Notes: generated from the sequence alone by a model not told the origin. A stretch of DNA of 64,000 bases from Yamagishiella unicocca (GCA_003116995.1 BDSL01000018.1:1054001-1118000), one strand, 5' to 3'. Shown: positions 44,101 through 56,602, counted from the first letter of the stretch. A program made the numbers and translations.

Positions 44101-46713
44101 CCTCCCCCGCCTTCAACACATACACACACACCACCTCCCCGGCCTGCCGCCCTCGTTCCCCCGACCCCGCCCTGCTCTCACAGGACCGGGCGGCGGCACC
44201 GCGGGCGAGGGGCCCTTCGCTTCGGAGCTGTGGCCGCTGCGCCTGCCAGCGCCGAGCAGCGTACGGCGGCTCGTACCATGCCACGGTACGGCACACTACG
44301 TGCTCGCGCTCTGCCGTGACGGTGCTGCTGTGCTGCTGCACGCGCGTATGCCGCCGCCAGCAGCAGTTCCCGCTGGTGCTGCTGGTGCCGCTGGTGCTGC
44401 TGGTGGTGGTGCTGCTGGTGGGGGCCCTCATCGGATAGGCGCGGCCGCGGGAGGCGGCGGCGGCAGCGGGATGCCGGTCAGCAGCTGTGCTGCGGGGCTG
44501 CTGGCGGCGCTGGCCTCCGCCGGGGGCAGCGGCCGCGGCGGCGGTCTGGCTGCCCTGCAGCAGCAGCTGCGTCAGCTGCTGTGTGCGCTGGTGCGGCTGG
44601 GCGACCACGCGGCGGCGCTGCGGGCGGCCCTGGCTGCGCAGTGGACGCACTTCCAGAGGGCGTCGCAGGTGGGCCCGCGGCGAGGGAGGGGACAAGTAGA
44701 GCGAGTCAGGAGAGGGAGGAAGAGGAGGAGCAGTTGGGTAACGGTTGTTTTTATCACGTGATGGGAGGTTGAGAGGAAACCCGGTGTGTGGGAGGGCGGG
44801 GCTGCGGGGGGTGTGCTGCAGGGGGTGTGCTGCAGGGGGGGTGCAGCAGGGGGCCCGACAGGCGAGCCCTTCGTGGGGCTGAGGTAACGAGGACATCCGT
44901 GGCCTGAGACTGGAGGATAAGGAGGTTTAGCCGGAGAGTATTAATACACGCACGCGTTTGAAAGGCTGGTTTCGGTGCGATCCGGGCCTGGTGTACTGGC
45001 GCACTGACTCATGTTCCAGCAGCCGCCTGGCGCTGCCCCCCCTCCCACGTCTCCAAACGTATGTCCCAGACGGTTTTTCCCTTCGTACACGGGCTTTCTC
45101 TGCAACCCTCCCACGTCTCCGACGCCCCCTCCCTGCTGCCCGCCCCCCGACCCTGCACACAGGACCTGCCCCTCGCCCGCAGCATCGCCACCCGGTCCCC
45201 CGCCCTCCGCTGCCGCCTGCAGCCCCGCCTGCTGCTCCCCGGGGGGCCGGCTGGCGGCTGCGGTGGCGGCCTGACCGGCGGCGGTGTGAGCTCAGTGCAG
45301 CTGCTGGTCGAGGCGGAGCTACTCGCCGGACCAGGAGGGGGAGGGGGGTGCCGGGGCACCCCCGCCTCTTGGCACCTGCTGATCCGCTTCGTGCCCCACG
45401 ACTCCTCCCTGCCCGCCAGCTGCTCCTCCGTGCCGCTGCCACCCGGCCGCCCCCTGCCGCACCGGCAGCGGGTGCTGCTGGCCTTACCGGCCCGGACCGC
45501 GCCCCGGGCGGGCGCTGTCGCCGCCCCTGGAGCCCCGCTGCAGCCGGCGGCTGGCACCTTGGAGGCGCTGCTGGTCCGTACGGCCGCCGCGCCGCCGCCG
45601 CCGCCGCCGGAGGCGGCGGCGGGCCGCCGCAGCGGCGGCAAGTCAATCCCGGGCACATCGCCCCGCCCCGCTTCTGCCGCTGTGCTGCTGCTGAGTCAGC
45701 AGCTGGTCACCTCCGCGGCGCTGCTACAGCTGCCGACAACGGCGGGGGCGCTCGGGCTGGCGGCGGCGGCGGCGGCGCTGGAGCCGGTGCAGGCGGCGGG
45801 GGGTCAGCAGCGTGCGTCCACCCACGTAGGGGCGCTGGGTCCCCCCCTGGAGCACGTGAGGCGAGTGCAGCTACTGCTGCTACTGCCGCCGCCGCCGCCA
45901 GCTGGGCCGGGAGGCGATGGCGCCAGGTCGGAGCCGCCGCAGCCCCCGGGCTGGCAGGAGGCGGGCCGGCGGCTCGCGGTGCTACTGCGATGCGCGCTGC
46001 TGCTGCCGGAGGAGGCGCTGCCCGCAGGAGCTGCTCTCGAGCCGCGGGGCTCGCTGCGTCTGTCGGGGGGTAGGGCTGGGGTGAGCTGGGCCTGCAGGCC
46101 GGCGCCGCGGCATGGCCCTAGGCGCCCGGGTGCAGCCACGGGCGCGGCTGCAGCGGCAGCGGCGGCCAGCTCCAGGGAGGAGCCGCAGCAGCAGCAGCAG
46201 CAGCGGGCGGAGGAGGGAAACTTGCGGGGGCGGGGGGGGTTTGAGGTGTGTTTGGAGCTGCAGGCCGACACGCCCGCGCTGCTGGCTTCACTGCACGCTA
46301 GCGTGCAGGCGGTGTGGATGGATGAGAGCAGCAGCGGCAGCCAGGGCGGCGGCGCAGCCGCAGACGCAGGCGCAGCAGGCAGCAGTTGCACGGCAGCAGG
46401 CGGAGGCGGCGACGGTGCGGCTGTATGCCGAGGGGCCCTCCAGTCGGGGGAGCGGCTGCAGGAGGCCATTCGGGAGCTTCGGAAGCTGTCAGCAGCGGTG
46501 CAGCAGGCGCGGGGCTGGCAGCGGCAGCTGCTGGCGGCCCGCGGAGGGCTGCGGTGTCAGGGGCGGTGGCAGGGCCAGGGCGAAGGGGAGGGCTTGGGGG
46601 GGCCGGAGGCCAGCTTGCGGCTGGCCCAACAGCTGCGATCGCGGCTGCTCGATGCATATGCAAAGTATGGCGATGTGGCGGCTTCGTGCATGCTGCTGGC
46701 GATTGACCAGTGA
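41191..46713 (+). CDS. Large beta-propeller-like protein, possible FANCB/FAAP100-type (tentative)
   Basis: Six phase-consistent exons: 41191-41352, 41569-41881, 42043-43314, 43732-43926, 44184-44668 and 45163-46713. They give 1325 residues. I do not recognise it firmly. The N-terminal two thirds show repeated beta-strand lines typical of a propeller: LPWGCFLVGTDTGRLWAHPL, PVLLLDLQEPLVAILPV, GVALLLVGARGRVVALSP, VRSAALTASGALVWLSGGHV and AHYVLALCRDGAAVLLHARM. The C-terminal part has WHLLIRFVPHD...RVLLALPA, FEVCLELQADTPALLASLHASVQAVW and a terminal helical stretch (LQEAIRELRKLSAAVQQARG). This order (propeller, beta-sandwich-like segment with a short CLHxLxxxxP-like motif, C-terminal helix) is reminiscent of the Fanconi proteins FANCB and FAAP100. 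That is a weak resemblance from memory. Poly-Gly, Asn-His and Ala/Pro insertions are embedded. It shares a promoter region with NUP133. Confidence 0.65.
41493..41528. repeat. Dispersed intronic block, family C copy
   Basis: TGCCAGCTATCCTACCCATG followed by TCGTGTAACCGTTTTC, in intron 1 of the beta-propeller-like gene. An ACGGGTTTCCTCTCAACCCA block lies in the same intron at 41379-41400. Confidence 0.75.
42494..42570. repeat. GGA/GGC triplet tract encoding poly-Gly
   Basis: About 25 consecutive GGA or GGC codons in exon 3 of the beta-propeller-like gene. The frame is preserved on both sides. Confidence 0.9.
42860..42930. repeat. AACCACCAC repeat encoding Asn-His-His
   Basis: Tandem 9-base units in exon 3 encode an NHH repeat between two propeller-like strands. 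It is a His-rich loop. Confidence 0.9.
43619..43660. repeat. Dispersed intronic block, family B copy (inverted)
   Basis: GTCGGCCGTGGATTCACGGA followed by TTCTCTTCAAAC is the reverse complement of the blocks at 29608 and 33006 with one or two changes. It lies in intron 3 of the beta-propeller-like gene. Confidence 0.8.
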
Positions 46714-47134
46714 GCGCGCTCGCAGAGCAGCTTCTTGGTGAAATGCGCGGTACATACGGCGGCCCGGATGGGGGCGGAGGCAAACTTAGTGCTGCTGGCG
46801 GTTGGTCAGTGGCGCAGAACGCACCGGATTTATTGATTTTGGGAAGATTCAGAGCTGCGGTGGCTCACACGGGCACCCTTGATGCTCCGCACCGGCGTTT
46901 GAACTACGCCTTTGTGGGTCAACGACCAACGGCTGTCCGTAAGCGAAGCTTAGAAACCGTCATTTGCGCAGCTTGCAAGCCCAAGTCATTAACAAATTTG
47001 TCGCGTATAACCTCATACATGCTGCGGCCCTGCATGCACCAACGGCACGCTCTACATCGGTAGCGTCTCTAACGCATCTGATCCTTGTTGCGCATATTCG
47101 CGGATGCAACTATAATTAATACTTAAGTTGACTT
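46714..47134. other. Intergenic between the beta-propeller-like and HPP genes
   Basis: It holds the 3' region of the upstream gene and the promoter/leader of the HPP gene. GC falls toward 47090-47130 (ATAATTAATACTTAAG). No further gene is seen. Confidence 0.55.
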
Positions 47135-48396
47135 ATGACAGGAATCAATGGCAGCGGCAATGGAACTGCACAGCCGGGGCCCAGCATCGCGATTACAACA
47201 CTGCAGACGCCCACGGATACGCCTACACCTGCTGGCTGGGTGAGAGACTACTTTAACAAATGGAAAGGCACGAGCGAGACGCCACTTCCACGAGAGCCCT
47301 GGCGTAACCTGCTTATATCTTGGGCGGGGGCCTTCATTTCCATACTAATCGTCGCGGCAATAGACCAGTATGCAGGTGGGTGCCGCATTCTCGTTAACTT
47401 CAATACGTATGATTGTCATAGCAACATACGTCCGGGTAATGCCAACCGCAGGCCCGGAAATGGACTTCGGATGGCTAATCGCGAGCTTTGGCGCCAGCGC
47501 AGTTCTCATGTTTGGATTGCCGGCGGCAAAGCTGTCGCAACCTCGTAACGTGATAGGTGCGTGCTTTGCCGGCGGAGTGACATGGACATTTTTCGTATCC
47601 CCATACATACCCCTAGCGGAAATGGCCCTGGGGCCCCAGGTCGCCTCTTAGTTTTATCCTTCGCCGCTCCTCCGCTTCCTTCTGTACCCATAATGCACCA
47701 ACCAGAACATATCTCTCTCCCCGTGCTGCGCTGCCCTCCTGCCGCTCCCCTGCACTTGCAGGCGGCCACTCCATCAGCGCCCTCTGCGGCATCTTGGTGC
47801 GCCTAGCCATCCAGCCGCAGTACGCTGACGGGCGGGCGGACTTCGTGTCCGGGGCGCTGGGCATGTCGCTGTCCCTCACCGCCATGCAAGCCACCGGAAC
47901 CACCCACCCGCCAGGTCAGCAGCGGCGGCGGCGGGGGCCGGCAAGAGTTGCAGAGTCCCTTGGCAAGCGTGTTCTTGTTGTCTAGGGGATGAGCAGGAAG
48001 GCACCGGAGGGCGTCAGAGAGGAGGGTCACGTGATGCCGTGTGGGAGCTAGGGGAGGAGAGCTCGGGCTGGCTGGGGGCGGTGCCGGGGTTGGGTTTAGC
48101 TCCGGAACCACGGCCTTAGCAGCACACACAGCGCCGACCGCCTTGCTGGGTTGCTCCGGGAGGGCTGTCGTACACGCCCCGCTCACAACCCCACTGCCCG
48201 CCCTCCTCTTTGCCGCGCCGTACCCTGGCCCCCAGCCGGCGCCACCGGGCTTCTGGCGGCATTGGCGGACCCCATCCCCGACTGGCAGGGCTTCAAGTTC
48301 CTCCTGACAGCGCTGGCGGGGTCGACGGTCATGGTGCTGGTCGCGCTGGTGTTCAATAACCTGGTTCCGGAGCGCAGATACCCCACGTTCTGGTGA
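47135..48396 (+). CDS. HPP-family membrane protein (possible nitrite transporter)
   Basis: Four phase-consistent exons, 47135-47375, 47452-47556, 47762-47914 and 48236-48396, give 219 residues. The first intron is only 76 bases. Four hydrophobic segments are visible: LISWAGAFISILIVAAI, FGWLIASFGASAVLMFG, ALCGILVRLAI/LGMSLSLTAM and FKFLLTALAGSTVMVLVALV. Family hallmarks are FGASAVLMFG, the SQPRNVIGGH junction across exons 2/3, the name-giving HPPAGAT across exons 3/4, and the C-terminal FNNLVPERRYPTFW. HPP proteins are small integral membrane proteins. Some cyanobacterial and plastid members transport nitrite, so a plastid nitrite-transport role is possible. The first 35 residues are polar and not a typical transit peptide, so location is open. 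The length matches the core of the family. Confidence 0.9.
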
Positions 48397-50516
48397 ACAA
48401 GGGACAGGTGGCGGCGCTCTCCGGGGCCACCAACATTAGGGAGGAACCGATGGTGGAGTACATAGCGGGATGGCGAGGCGGAACAACAGACGTGCCAGGG
48501 CAGGTGGAGCTCGTGCCAGGGCAGGTCAGAGCGCTGGGCACTTGTAGGGGCGAGGGCGCCGGGGCGAGTAGCTGCAGTTCGGATGTGGGCGGGCGGGTGA
48601 TGCACGGAGCGCCGGGCTGGGCTGGCGGAGGGGGGCAGCAGCGCCGAGGGCCGGAGCCGCCCGCCAGCGCGGCCCGCTGGGCGAGGCAGTGACGCGTCAC
48701 AGCGCGGCGTCCTTTACAGTGCACCGCGTCGATCAACGAGCGCTCGCGGGCAACAGGCCGTTGGCCCTGTGGCTGGGTGTCGCGCCACCTGATGGTGCCA
48801 CACGGTAAAAAGGGGACGTGAGGGCGAAGCTGCGAGTTGCAAACCTCGAAATATAAAGGACACCTGGGATATAATAATGTTTGCGTGGGTATGTATTTTT
48901 AGCATCTGTGAGCGCACCGCGTGCTAAATTCGCTCCCCTCGCAATGCGTTGACTAAAAACGTATTATTGACGTCGGCCGGTATTCGAGCGCGATTGCGTT
49001 ATAAGAAATCAAGAGATTTGTTTATTTTCTGCCGCGGGTTTTTGAAAGAGGGGACGTCTACCCCAACAATCCGTGGCTTCTTGAGCCGACCCACGGGTCC
49101 GTGCACGTCGGAGCGGCCGGCCAGCGATCCGCGTGTCACACACCACTCGCTGGGCAAACTTGTAAGACTTCGTTAAACCGTGTAGATGTAATTTGTCCTT
49201 CCTCGCGACGCTGGTGGACCATTGCGCCGCGCCTAACATCACACTATACCCCCAGCCTTTTCCTGCTCGGCTGGTCCAAGGTATTGCCCCATCTGGGCTC
49301 CCCACGTTACCGCTATGACGCTGACGACCTACGTTTCCACCAAAGATGAACTGGGGGTGGGTCGGGCGCGTGGCCGCACAGCTGCCGCGCCCCTCGCTGG
49401 CGGAGCGGCTTACACGCCAGCCGTGCAGGAATCCGCCGCCACAGGGATTGCTCTGGGCGGCGGTCTGGCGCTGGACACCGGCGGGCTGGGTGCCCTCACG
49501 GCCGACATTGAGCCGCGCGGCGGCCAGGTCTCAGACGACGACGCCGGCCGCAGTCGGGGCGGGGCCCCGGAGGGCAGCCGTAGCAGCACTGGTAAGGGGA
49601 CACTGAGCGGCCTTCCTGATTAGCGGGGCAGCGGGTCCAGGGGGGGGCTCGGAACGGCGGCGGCGGACCTTGAGACCAGTACGACATGGTGGCGATGTGC
49701 GACCGACCCGCCACAAGCTTTTATTTGCATTTGCGGGGCTGTTGCTTCTTAACCCTATTACTGAGGTTGGTGTGCGAGCACGCAACACCAGCGCGGGAGA
49801 AGGGTGCGCAAGGTGGAGCCCTAACACGTGGTGGCAGCCGCTGCCGCTGTGGAGGCAGGTTGGGATGCTTGGCAGCCGGGTGGCCAGCCGCAGCGGCGTC
49901 CAGGGGCGGGGCGGCCCTCGTCAAGGCGGCTGTCGTGGGTTAGTCATTGCGGGTCATCGCCTTTGAGGCGGCGGCCGCCTTCTTACTTGCCGCCGTGGCC
50001 TCCCTCAGCGTGAACCGGCCGGCCGTGGCGGCCCGGACTGTAGCCCTAAGCTGTCTCCGCTGAGGTCATGCGTGCCGCTGCATTGACGTCGGTGGCGAGG
50101 GGACTGCCGTACAGGCGCGCAGGCTGGCTGTGTACACCTGGCAGCAGAAAAATCCACAACCGCCACGGCCTTTGTCCAGGGTGGCCGCGAAGTGGGACAT
50201 ATCATTCGCTAGCCGGTTTGCGATGATTACGACGGCAGTGTTTGTACATGCCCTGTTTCTGAGGGCCTGCTCTAAAATTGGCTGAGGAGCGGCGCCCCTG
50301 TTGTTCTGGTTAGTACGAATTGGACGAGCTATGGAGCGAGGCCACGAGGCCAAGACGACCAAGGTGCACGGATCCTGAGCACGTCCTCGTATCGACGCTT
50401 CGGATGGTGATGGTCCTTGCACTCCACACTAGTAGACGTATGTAGACGTACTGTCTGTGGGGATAACTGAAGCGCTGCGCGGGCCATCTCTGGTCAATTC
50501 TGGAGCCGGTGTAACT
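48397..50516. other. Gene-poor 2.1 kb with weak open frames
   Basis: The best candidate exon is at 49256-49609. A good acceptor (CCCCCAG, about 49256) precedes an open stretch, and a G|GTAAGG donor follows at about 49591. In one frame it reads LFLLGWSKVLPHLGSPRYRY with a stop, in the other an Ala/Gly-rich stretch. I could not connect it to other exons or recognise a domain. The rest shows no coding signal. GC is lower near 48840-49030. Confidence 0.35.
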
Positions 50517-53500
50517 ATGGACGCCTCAAAGCCCGATGAAGCGTCTAGCAAGAAACCGCCAGTTTGGAAGCAACGGCTAGGGAAGGTCCAGTAAGTGTCG
50601 AATCCGGAAATTGCCGCTGGGGTTGGTTAGCCTGCACGTACGTTCGCTGCACTAATTTTTCATGTATTCCACTCCGATATTGCATATTGGGAGCTGGAAT
50701 TTGATCTGAGTCAGTGCCCGCTTTTGACTTACTTTGTCGCCGCTGTCGCGCTTGTGAACATAACACTTTACACGAATAAAATGTATACGAATGATCGCAC
50801 ATATCAGATGTTGGGAAGTACTCAGCGATAAAACCTCACTAGGCACGTCCATGTGGTCACATGCTTCAACTGCGTGCAGGACCTTCGTTGTGGAGAACTA
50901 TCTCCCAGTATCCTTCGCCGTGGCTCTAACATTTGCGCTCGCGTATCCAGTGCCTGGCCGCTTTTTGGTCAACATTGTGGTGGCTGGCAACGTCCACATC
51001 ATCCAGGTGGGCGCCCTTCTGCTTTGGAAGCCAAATGGCGGATGGAATTCCATGGGGGCCAATGTGGGTCAGGAGGGGTAGGCGACAGGTCACGTACCTT
51101 GCGTTGCCGGTGGCTCGCTCGCCCCCCCGGCCGCAACGAACCCTTCCCCCCGCCAGCCTCCTCCCTGCGCACCTCAGCCCCTGCCCCTGCCGGCCCCCCT
51201 CCTCTCCTCCTCCCCTCCCGACCCCAGGAGATCAACATGGCCATCGTGTTCTTCATCAGTGGCCTGGTGCTGAACACCTCGGAGATCAAGACGGCCATGC
51301 GGCGGGAGAGCTGGCCGTCGGTGGCCTTTGGATTCGTGATGATCCTGCTAATCACGCCCGCACTGGGCTTCGCCATGCGTGAGATACCGCTGACTCCGCC
51401 GGCCTTCTCAGTCGGTAGGTGCTACTGCTTCCGCGATCGGTAGGTGCTACTGCGTCCCTTACGTCCCGTGCCACATGCCAACGCGAGCACCACAACGAGC
51501 GGGAAATGTGGTGGCGGGCTCGGTCGGTGGCAGTTGGTGTCCCGCCGGGACGCAGGGCATGCGGGGCACCGCAGGGGTTAACGCCACGAGCTCACATGAA
51601 GGGGTATAGCCGGCACAGGTCCAGGTGGGGTCGCTCTGGACCCCCCTGCGGTCCTGCCCATCCCCGCACTCCGCACGGCGACTCTCTCCACCCCACCCCA
51701 CCCCTCCCCACCTCGACCTGCCCCGCCCCAGGCCTGACCATCTTCTGCCTGGTGCCCACAACCCTGGGCATCGGCGTGGCGCTGGTGCGGTCGTGCAAGG
51801 GCAACGAAGCCATCGCGCTGCTGCTGACCGTGTTCACCAACATGCTGGGGGTGTTCACCATGCCGCTCTACCTGCGTCTGCTGTTCCTCAACTTTGAGAC
51901 CACCCTGAAGCTCAACGTCGACATCCCCGACCTGTTGCTGAAGCTCACCCTGACCATCCTGGTGCCCAGCATCCTAGGCAAGGTGAGGGAGGAGGACCTG
52001 ACGGGGGGTGGCGAGAAAACCGGTTGACTGGCACCAGGTAGTAGTGAACCGAGTGAAGTAGCCCACTGAGGAATGTGTTTCGGGGAGACCGGGCGGGGGA
52101 AGGGCCACGGGGCAGGTAGGAGCACTGGGACCTGGTGCATCGACGCCCGCAGAGGGGAGGGGGAGGCCCGAGGGAGTCGCTGGGGGACATTCAATGCAGG
52201 TGCGCTGAGAGGAAGCCCGTCGTGGGTACTTCAAAAAAGAGGTAAATAAAACTGACTAGGTGCAGTTGGCCAGGTCGTCAGGAGACCTACGTAAGGCCCG
52301 GAGGGGGCTGGGGGGTTCCAGCTTCCAGGTCCAAGTGGTGTGCGGTGTCAGCGGCGAATGCCCCGACCCAATTCTGGCCTATCCTCCCTGGACCACTCCA
52401 CGTTTTGACGCGCGTCATCCCCCTCCCTCCCTCCCTCCCTTCCTGTGGCCACTTTCCCGCCCACCTCGCCTCGTCCCTTTCCTCGGCCTGAACCGTGCGT
52501 CCGTCCCTCCGTGCCGCCGTCGCAACCGCAACCGCAACCGCAACCGCAACCGCCGCTGCGGTTACAACCACCGCCGCCGCCGCAACCGCCGCTGCTGCAG
52601 GGGCTGCGCGAGCTGTCCCGCCACGTGGAGGCGTTCGCCAAGAAGCACCGCACCCCTCTATCGCTGCTGTCCACCTCCAACCTGGCGTTCATCGTGTGGC
52701 AGACGCTCAGCGGCGCCCGCGACCTGCTGTTCGAGCAGCGCGCCTCCATGATCATTGCGGTCATCGCGCTGAGCGCCGCCATCCACGTCTTCTACCTCAT
52801 CATAAACCACTTCATCGTCAAGTGAGGCCGCGGCGGCCCTCCCCGGGGTGCCCTATCGGGGAGCGAATGGCGTCGCGGGGGTGGTTGTTGGTTGTTGGTT
52901 GTTAGTTGTTGGTTTTTAGTTTGGCCTCTGGCGCATTCGGACTCAGCGTCGTAGCAGCAAAGCCAGATACCGCACACGCCGCATCCCGGCTGGGCAAGCT
53001 AGCTAGCGAGCTGGGCCTTACGCGCCTGGCCGCCGCATCATGCTACCGGTATCGCCGCCCAAGCGCCATTGCTTCGCTCCCCCACCACGCCGCCCAACCC
53101 GCCCCTTCTGGCCGGCCTCCCCCTCCCTTCCGCCCGCCGTCCCGTCCCGGCCCGACCCAGGTTTGTGTTCCATCCCCCCATCAAGGAGCACGTGGCCACT
53201 GTGATCATGTCCAGTCAGAAGAGCGCCCCCGTAGCTGTGACGCTCATCAGCTACGTCACCAGCATACCCGCGCAGCAGGGCCTGCTGGCCATCCCGTCCA
53301 TCGTGGGGCAGCTCAGCCAGATCTTCATCGGGGCGGCACTGGCCAAGTACATCGCCCCCAGGGTAGGGTTGAGAGGGAGGGCGTGGGTCGGCACACTGCC
53401 CCTGGGTGAGGGTAGGGTAGGGCTGGATGGAGGAGCAGTCGCTCCCGAAGTGAAGCCAGCAATGCCGCCACACTCACCAGGTTCCCACGCCACACGACAC

Positions 53501-53904
53501 CACCACCACGGTTCGGCTTCTTGACATCGCGTGCAGCAGACCCTGACCCTGATCCCGCCCCGGCTGCTCCACAGGTCCAAAAAGCCACAAAGGCGGCCGA
53601 GGCTGCTGCCAAGGATGCCCCCTCGGCTACTGCCACTGCTTCCACTGCTGCCGCCGAGGACGACGCCGCGCTGGAGAAGGCGGAGGCTGCCTCCGGGGAG
53701 CGCAGCTACGGCAACATCTCCGACACCACCGGCAGCAGCCAGCTGCAGCAGCAGGCGTCCAGCCGCGTCCTCGCGCCTTCGTCCGGCCTGCCGGGCTGGG
53801 CAGCGCCTGAGGGCGCTGAGGCGGTGCCCATCCGCGTGGAGGTCGCACCCGCAGCCGGGGCCGCAGCCAGCGGCACCGAGGATAGCAGGACCGAGCCACG
53901 GTAG
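50517..53904 (+). CDS. SLC10A7 / BASS4-like (bile-acid:sodium symporter superfamily) transporter
   Basis: Seven exons in phase, 50517-50590, 50880-51006, 51228-51414, 51732-51982, 52601-52821, 53161-53362 and 53575-53904, give 463 residues. Hydrophobic segments follow in the order of the family: YLPVSFAVALTFALAYPVPG, INMAIVFFISGLVLNTSEI (the FFxSGL motif), SVAFGFVMILLITPALGFAM, GLTIFCLVPTTLGIGVAL, GNEAIALLLTVFTNMLGVFTMPL (GNE..A motif of the crossover helix), LLLKLTLTILVPSILGK, SMIIAVIALSAAIHVFYLII, APVAVTLISYVTSIPAQQGL and GQLSQIFIGAALAKYI. Human SLC10A7 and plant BASS4 have the same layout. SLC10A7 affects calcium homeostasis and glycosylation. The substrate here is unknown. The N-terminus (24 polar residues) lacks a clear transit peptide. 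The C-terminal 100 residues are an Ala/Ser-rich, probably cytosolic tail. Confidence 0.88.
52523..52572. repeat. CAACCG hexanucleotide repeat in intron 4 of the SLC10A7-like gene
   Basis: Five or six CAACCG units followed by CCGCTGCGGTT and more CCG/CAACCG units lie just upstream of the exon 5 acceptor at 52600. Confidence 0.85.
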
Positions 53905-54696
53905 CGGATAGCAGGTAGTAGCAGTGAAGATAGGGGGGCCGGGTGCCGCGGCGTGGGTCGCACCACCAATGAGCGAACCGCGCCCGGCGCTGCCTGGGCG
54001 ACCCGTGGGTCGCTCGCCTGGCTGGATGCGCCCGATCCGCACCACCGCCCTATCCGCACCACCTGCTGCGTGAGGGCGGGAGGTGTGGTGGGTGCTGGTG
54101 GCGGGGTTCCTCGGAGCGAGGGAAGGGAGGTGGGGAGGTGCAGCCCAGCTTGACAGCTCAGCTGGCTGGTAGTGCATTTCGAGCTCGCAACGGTTCGCTT
54201 GGCGGACGGGATGATGGAACCCCATAGAGAGAGAACCCAATACCTGTGCGGTTATGCCATGACAAACTCAACGGAAGTGAACTCGGTGCAAATAGAAATG
54301 CAGCTGCTGTGCGGCTGCTTGCATTCGGCGAAGGCCGCTGATGAGATCTAGGCCGGCTGCTCGCGGGCTGTCCGGGTGAGGAGGGGGGCTCGAGGGATGC
54401 GTATATGTGAGGCCCCTGAAGCGGCTACGGCTGGGAGAGGCCGCAGAGAGATGTGATCTGGTCTGCGCTGTCTTCTCCTCCTCCTCGTCGTTGGCTGCTG
54501 AGGTCGTTTGTCGCCTGCTGGCTCGGGGCAGGTGATTCGGGACCCCCCTTCCGTTCGCGTGCTGTTTCTCGCTTGGCGGCTGTACCTGGATGTGGTGGTC
54601 GTGGACTCTGGCGAGAGCACTTTCGACACCTGTTCAGCGCTGCACACAGCCCCTGTGAGGCATCGACCCACTGCTCGCGGCTCTTTAGGTCGGACG

Positions 54697-54727
54697 GCAT
54701 GGATGGATGGATGGATGGATGGATGGA
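54697..54727. repeat. ATGG tetranucleotide microsatellite
   Basis: About seven perfect ATGG units in intergenic DNA. Confidence 0.9.
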
Positions 54728-56481
54728 CCTTCATAAGAGCTTGTCGCTCGTGGTGTCGGTGACGACCGGAAGGAAAACATGTTGGCTAGGTGTCGTACAT
54801 TGAACGGCAGGTGAGCTGGCTGCGCAGGGCGCCGTACACGTCCCGGCATATGCCAGTTTCACGTAAATAGTTTTGAGTGCTCCTCGCTCGCGTACCTCGT
54901 ACCCGGGAGCCCACCACTCCCGCTGGCTGCTGGCCGGGGAGGCCGGCCGGCCGCACTGGGTTTATTCTTTTCGAGCGCGTCACCGGTGATTGTCATGACC
55001 CTCGAAATCGAAGCGAAAAGAGAATAAGCTGACGGCAGAGCTGCTCGGAGGCCGACTGGGGGGTAAGGGCTCATCGATGCGGCTCGTCGCCATGTCGTGC
55101 GTCCCCTTCGTTGGTCGTGGTCGGTGGTGGTTGGCACCGCATGATTGCTCGGGACCTTGTCGCAGTACGGCACACGTGATAGCACGCCGCTTGATGCTGG
55201 CTGGTGCCTAGGAGAGTGAAATAATGTGCCGCCGGATGCGGCGTGTCGTCATGTGGTGTGGTGTGGGGTGGCAGGCTTGTAGATGAGGCTTAGCAGCGCA
55301 CCGGATTTGATCTAGGCAACCGTCGTGCAGTGGCCTGCTGGCCTGGATGGACCACAGCTTAGGGATCAGGAAGGACGGGGCGCCTGATGGTCCCCTGCTA
55401 GCCAGGCAGGTTTCCTTGCACATGCTCCCTCTGAGCGGTGTTGAATTTGAGGTCGTTTAAGTTGTCGTTTTGGCGATGTCACATACACCCCTGCAAGTGC
55501 TCCAGGCCGTAAGGTGCGTGTCGCCGCGTGTGTGCCGGATGCACATCGAACCTTGGGCTGCACCGCCGCAGCCGTCAAATACACCGATACACGGGCTGGG
55601 TGATTTGGACGTCGAGGAGCAGTGCTGTCGACAGTTGCTGGGAGGAATGGTTCCGGAGCTCGAGGGCACCATACACTGCGTGTTAAGGCGCCCACTCCTC
55701 GGCCACACAAGGGCCGCTCGAGAGCCGCTGAGTGGACCGCGTGTATACCAGTGGGGGGTAGGTGGGCGGTAATGTACCGCCAGGCGGATTAAAAACGCGT
55801 CATGGCCACTACCTTTGCCATCGTCCGTACCGCCCACCCGTGCGCGCACCCGTGGCCGTACGGTTGCATTGCTGGGCAATGTCCGCAGGACAGCGCGCCG
55901 CCAGCCATGACGTCATCACCACCACCACCATCACGTCGTCGTCGTCGTCATCGTCGCAACACCTCATGCAACACCTCCAGCACATCGCGCCTGCCAGCGG
56001 GCAACTAGCCACCTGGTGCCTGGCACCTGACCCACCCAGAGCAAGTGCTGCGCCACGTACGCGCACAGTCTCATGCTCGCCGCCTCCATCTGCACCTACC
56101 CCCCGCCTGCACCTGCACCGCACCGTGTCGCACTGCACTGCACTGCGCGCATGTCCCAACGCACCGCCACTTGCCCTGGGTGCCGGCGGTGCTGGCACCG
56201 TATCGCCCAGCCACCCGCCCCAAGCCCCTCCAGCCGCCTCCCCCAGCAGCACCACGATTCCAGCCCATCTACGGGTTTCCTCTCAACCCCGTCCCAGGTG
56301 GCCAGCCCATGGCCCACTACCCTTCAGAGCCACCACCTCTCAGTGCCATCCTGCACCCAGTAGACCGGTAGTAACACGGGCCGCAGACCCCGGAGCCGGA
56401 GCCGCCTGCGGCTCTAGGTCCTACGGGTTGCAGTCAGACCAGTCAGGCTCCACACAGCAAAACGCACAAAAGATGGAACCG

Positions 56482-56602
56482 CCTGCAGCTCTACTTTCTT
56501 GAGGCTGCAGCTCTACTTTCTGGAGGCTGCAGCTTTACTTTCTGGAGGCTGCAGCTCTACTTCCTGGAGGCTGCAGCTCTACTTTCTGGAGGAGGCTGCA
56601 GC
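56482..56602. repeat. 22-bp minisatellite, about 5 copies
   Basis: The unit GAGGCTGCAGCTCTACTTTC plus TG repeats with one or two single-base changes (CTTTACT, CTTCCTG). It lies just downstream of the split-barrel gene. Confidence 0.92.

Noticed and set aside
45163..46713. Separate gene starting in the last exon of the beta-propeller-like gene
   Set aside because: The exon begins at a clear CACACAG acceptor in the same phase as the donor at 44668, and no promoter-like gap or convincing ATG start is seen, so it was kept as the last exon.
55762..56502. Plus-strand 246-codon open frame
   Set aside because: The product is His/Pro/Ser/Thr low complexity without domain or transmembrane pattern. 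It overlaps a repeat block (56273) and the start of a minisatellite. Not supported as a gene.
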